The position numbers and the translations under genes were made by a program. This document shows positions 61,190 to 64,000 of a DNA stretch of 64,000 nt, piece by piece. This DNA is from Symbiodinium natans. Its lineage: Eukaryota > Sar > Dinophyceae > Suessiales > Symbiodiniaceae. The stretch's first letter is position 1; every line of letters begins with the position of its first letter. The stretch covers positions 1 through 64,000 of the forward strand of contig CAJNDS010002084.1 in assembly GCA_905221605.1 (NCBI GenBank). Reading direction: 5' to 3'. The notes under the pieces were generated by a model. It did no database searches, was not told where the DNA came from, and was given only the letters and a program-made list of their open reading frames with translations.

Positions 61190-62330
61190 TTAATAAAAGG
61201 CACCTTTCTGTTTCGAAGAAGCAACTCGGCAATCTCTTGCAAAGTCTCTTCAGCCAGCCTGCACGACAATACTTCGTTTAGTGCGCAGCGAGGCATCAGC
61301 AACACGCCTGCAGCCGGTGAGTTGGCAATCGAATAGTCCAGAAGTCGAGCGAATGCTGTGCACAAGAACCTGCCAAGTGTCGAGAACCCGAATGAACCAC
61401 AGGATTCGGGGAAGGTTGGGGACAAAACGGATGCCATGATGCTTTGGCAGCCCAACTACACCGCATGATGTGGCATGACAGGGCATGACAGGGCACTGGC
61501 TACAAACACCGGGGTCCCGCGTCAGAGCCGTGTCATGCCCCTGGGCCTGGCCGGCTGAGGCTCCCAGTGGGTTCCAGGAGAGCTCCAAGTGCGACAGCGC
61601 CGCGTTGCCCTGAATATTGGAGTGAAGCGTCTACCATTGAAGAAAACATGAGAGAACCTCCCTCTTCGTGCGCTGAGTGAGATGCCTCAATGATAGAGCC
61701 GATTTGAAGAGCCGCAGCTTCACCGTGCAGCCCCGTGTAACATAGATCCAAGTGCCTTCCCATGGGCACAAGGAATTGCAATGAGTCACAACTGGGATGG
61801 CACAAGTGTGGCTACGCACGTGGCGTCCACTGGCGTCCTCAAGGATGCACTGTTTCGTGCAGCTTGGCAAAAGGATGCCAAGGCCTCCTGGGAAGCGGGA
61901 CATGACGCGGGGAACGGCCACGGAAGGGGCCACGGAAGGTGGCACAACATGGCACAACATGGCACAACATGGCACAATGCGCTCCTCACCAGCAGATCCT
62001 GAAGTGATCTCGTTGTGGCGCAGAATCAAACTTTCGAGGCTGAGGCTACACCTGGACTGCTGCGTACTGCGCACCAGAGGGTACCACAATAAGGGCGCCG
62101 AGGCTGGGGCTGCAGTGCCTCTGCGATGTGGAGCATTCCTGTGGACCTCGCAGTGTGTGCATTCTACAGCAGCAACAGATGTTACAGGCAGAGTCTCGGT
62201 CGTGATTCCACAACCGGTGAGGTCCAGCAGGCGCAAGTATGTGCCTGCCGTAGCAGTTGAACACTCTGCGAACGCACATGCTTCGCTGCAAAAACTTCAG
62301 CCAAGACACTCTTGCTGGCGAACTCTGCAA
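61190..62330 (-). CDS. Leucine-rich-repeat protein (ribonuclease-inhibitor-like repeats)
   Basis: Several short minus-strand exons each carry one LRR-like unit: ~62185-62240 (YLRLLDLTGCGITTE), ~61998-62045 (LESLILRHNEITSG), ~61685-61755 (HLDLCYTGLHGEAAALQIGS), ~61570-61617 (NAALSHLELSWNPLG) and a more helical segment ~61205-61270 (LAEETLQEIAELLLRNRK) near the 3' end. The LxxLxLxxNxI pattern and the small residues after it fit RNI/NLRC3-type repeats used for protein binding. Acceptors ATTCAG|G and GGAAG|G and GC donors agree with the other genes here. N-terminus and stop not fixed; length unknown. No NACHT or kinase domain seen in this window. Confidence 0.7.
61930..61982. repeat. Tandem ATGGCACAAC repeat
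   Basis: Four copies of the 10-mer ATGGCACAAC in an intron of the LRR gene. Confidence 0.85.
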
Positions 62331-62449
62331 TTTCCTGTGCTCCTTGGAATTCTGAATTGCTTTCCGGATCTTCGCATCGACAAGTACGACTGGCTTCGAA
62401 GCATGCGACTTACTTCAAGCAATGGCGGCCTGCATCTCCGATCTTAGCA

Positions 62450-64000
62450 TGAGCAAGGACCAGTGTGGGCGACTCTTCCTGCAGGAAGTATCTTCCGGCC
62501 CATGTCACTCAGTCACTGCCATAAACAGATTTCTCGGCCTGCGCTTTGAGAAGGGTACCATAGCACCTGGTCCAAGCAACAGAACGTGCAGCAGGACTCC
62601 TGCGCGTATGTCCTATTCCGAGTACTAATCCCGAATAGACAGACTTGACAAGGGCCGCTAAAAAGCTTCCAGGACATTACTGATGACAACATGTGAACGT
62701 CATCTTTTCTCGGATCTATGCTTATGTTTTAGTATTCGTCCTGTCTTGAGTGACGTCATGAACACTGCCGCGAGCACGAGAAGACAGCATCCCCGCGAAT
62801 CTGGATTAAGTCGCAACCAGCAAGGCCATCGCCCTTGCTTCCTGCCGTATTGCATTATGTGCAGCCGTCAGCATCAGTATCTTCTTGATGCCAATGTCCC
62901 GGTCCCCGTTTAAACCCTTCTATCACCGGAGATAGCTCCCTCACGTCTGCCTGTGTAGGGTTAGCCCACTGCCTGTTTAGGTCATGCATATAGCGTATAT
63001 ATTAATATATACAAGGGTTGACAGAGGCAAACATACCATCACAACAGAAGCGCCACCAGTGAATGTTGTGAGGCCTTGGTGAAGTTGGACTCACAGATCT
63101 CAGTCGCATGGCATCGCTGTTTCTATGCCTTTTGACTTGAATGCTACGACTACATGTGAGGCTCAAGCTCAAGGGGCGGTCAAGTGGACTTCACTGTATG
63201 CAAAAGTCCTGTGTATATCTGCAAAACACACATACATGTGTCTATATATATATATATATATATATGTATTATATATATATATACAATATATATATATATT
63301 GTATTTCCAAAAGTATATTCATGTGTGCTGCGTTTCGAGCCGTACTTGTTGCTAAGCACAGCGGAGCAACTTTCGAACCGCGCCGCCCTCGTGTACAAAA
63401 CCAAACGCTCACCCGACGAAACGTTCCTGCCACGACAACTTTTCCAGTTCTTCGTTCTCATCCGGCTGCGACTTTGTCGCCGAAAAGCAGACCATCTCAG
63501 CTCACTGCCTTACAGACACTGCTCCTCATGTCAATGTTGCCTCGGCTATGTCGGCTGGTGTTCTTGCCAAATGCACGAAGAGTAAGGCACTGCAAGAAGC
63601 CATATGGCACTTCAATTCGATCTGGCTGCAGCGGGATTCTTGCAAAGTGGAAGAGATGCTGCCATATGTTTTCTGTGTGTAGAAGCAGACATATCGCACA
63701 CCATCATATTCGACCACTGTCTGTTGACAGGCCTTAGGCACACACATCAAGCGACAAGCCATTGAAAAACCTACGCGGCATCATTTTAAGAGAGAAGATG
63801 CAAATATCGCCAGGTCTCGTCTTTGTCGGCTGCTTGTGGGCATGAAGAGGCCACGGAGAAGCCGAGGCAGTCCACCAGCTCCTTCACCTTGAGTCAAAGA
63901 CTTTCCCCTAGCTACATGCTGCGATCACGACATGTCCAGGAATAACAGTGCTTGCGACCAAGGACATCTTTCACAGGCAAGACGTCTTGATGTCCATTTC
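62450..64000. other. Right end, mostly without gene calls
   Basis: Contains AT-rich palindromic runs at 62990-63010 and 63240-63300. One minus-strand stretch at ~63640-63735 (QQTVVEYDGVRYVCFYTQKT) looks protein-like and may be an exon of the next gene in the array. Nothing else supported. Confidence 0.35.
63240..63302. repeat. (TA)n palindromic run
   Basis: Three blocks of alternating TA separated by GTAT and CAA, able to form cruciforms. Confidence 0.9.

Noticed and set aside
1-64000. CRISPR arrays, rRNA, tRNA, bacterial operons, viral or reverse-transcriptase genes
   Set aside because: No regularly spaced direct repeats with unique spacers, no recognisable RNA gene, and no integrase, capsid or RT motifs in any frame.

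Overview
The window reads as nuclear DNA of a dinoflagellate, most likely Symbiodiniaceae. This is an inference from gene structure. Protein-coding exons are short (often 18-100 nt). Reading frames of well-conserved families can only be restored by using GC, GA and GT 5' splice donors, with acceptors nearly always AG followed by G. Every gene I could identify lies on the minus strand, so the window looks like one unidirectional gene array. Degenerate blocks of the TTTAGGG telomere type and many microsatellites lie in introns and gaps. Most long open frames are chance readings or readings of simple repeats.

Layout from low to high coordinates, all genes on the minus strand. 1.1-6.8 kb: nicotinamide phosphoribosyltransferase (NAMPT), about 25 exons, with the active-site motifs present. 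7-17.5 kb: scattered coding-like exons of unidentified genes, plus a first copy of a roughly 0.5 kb dispersed element (9.78-10.26 kb). 18.3-19.0 kb: an unrecognised protein of about 231 residues. 19.6-20.7 kb: three exons of a Ser/Thr-type protein kinase with DMG in place of DFG. 22-26 kb: mostly gap, then a second element copy. 26.4-28.9 kb: an intron-poor secreted two-domain glycosyltransferase whose last residues are encoded by the element. 31.4-42.5 kb: a Na+/Ca2+ exchanger (NCX/CalX type), in which both alpha repeats, two Calx-beta domains and the membrane segments could be rebuilt from about 31 exons. A 1.2 kb low-complexity CA/CCA array sits in the intron that splits the second alpha repeat. 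44.7-48.1 kb: pieces of unidentified genes, including one likely membrane protein. 53.2-57.0 kb: a long coiled-coil protein spread over about 20 small exons. 61.1-62.3 kb: a leucine-rich-repeat protein with roughly one repeat per exon. The remaining stretches hold simple repeats or nothing I can support.

The recognisable genes do not form a pathway. They cover NAD+ salvage, Ca2+ extrusion, protein or lipid glycosylation, phosphorylation and scaffolding, as expected for a eukaryotic array rather than an operon. The points most worth attention are the micro-exon architecture with mixed donors, the dispersed hairpin element that supplies a stop codon and C-terminus to a host gene, and the strongly strand-asymmetric repeat array inside the exchanger gene. 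I found no virus, CRISPR array, rRNA or tRNA.
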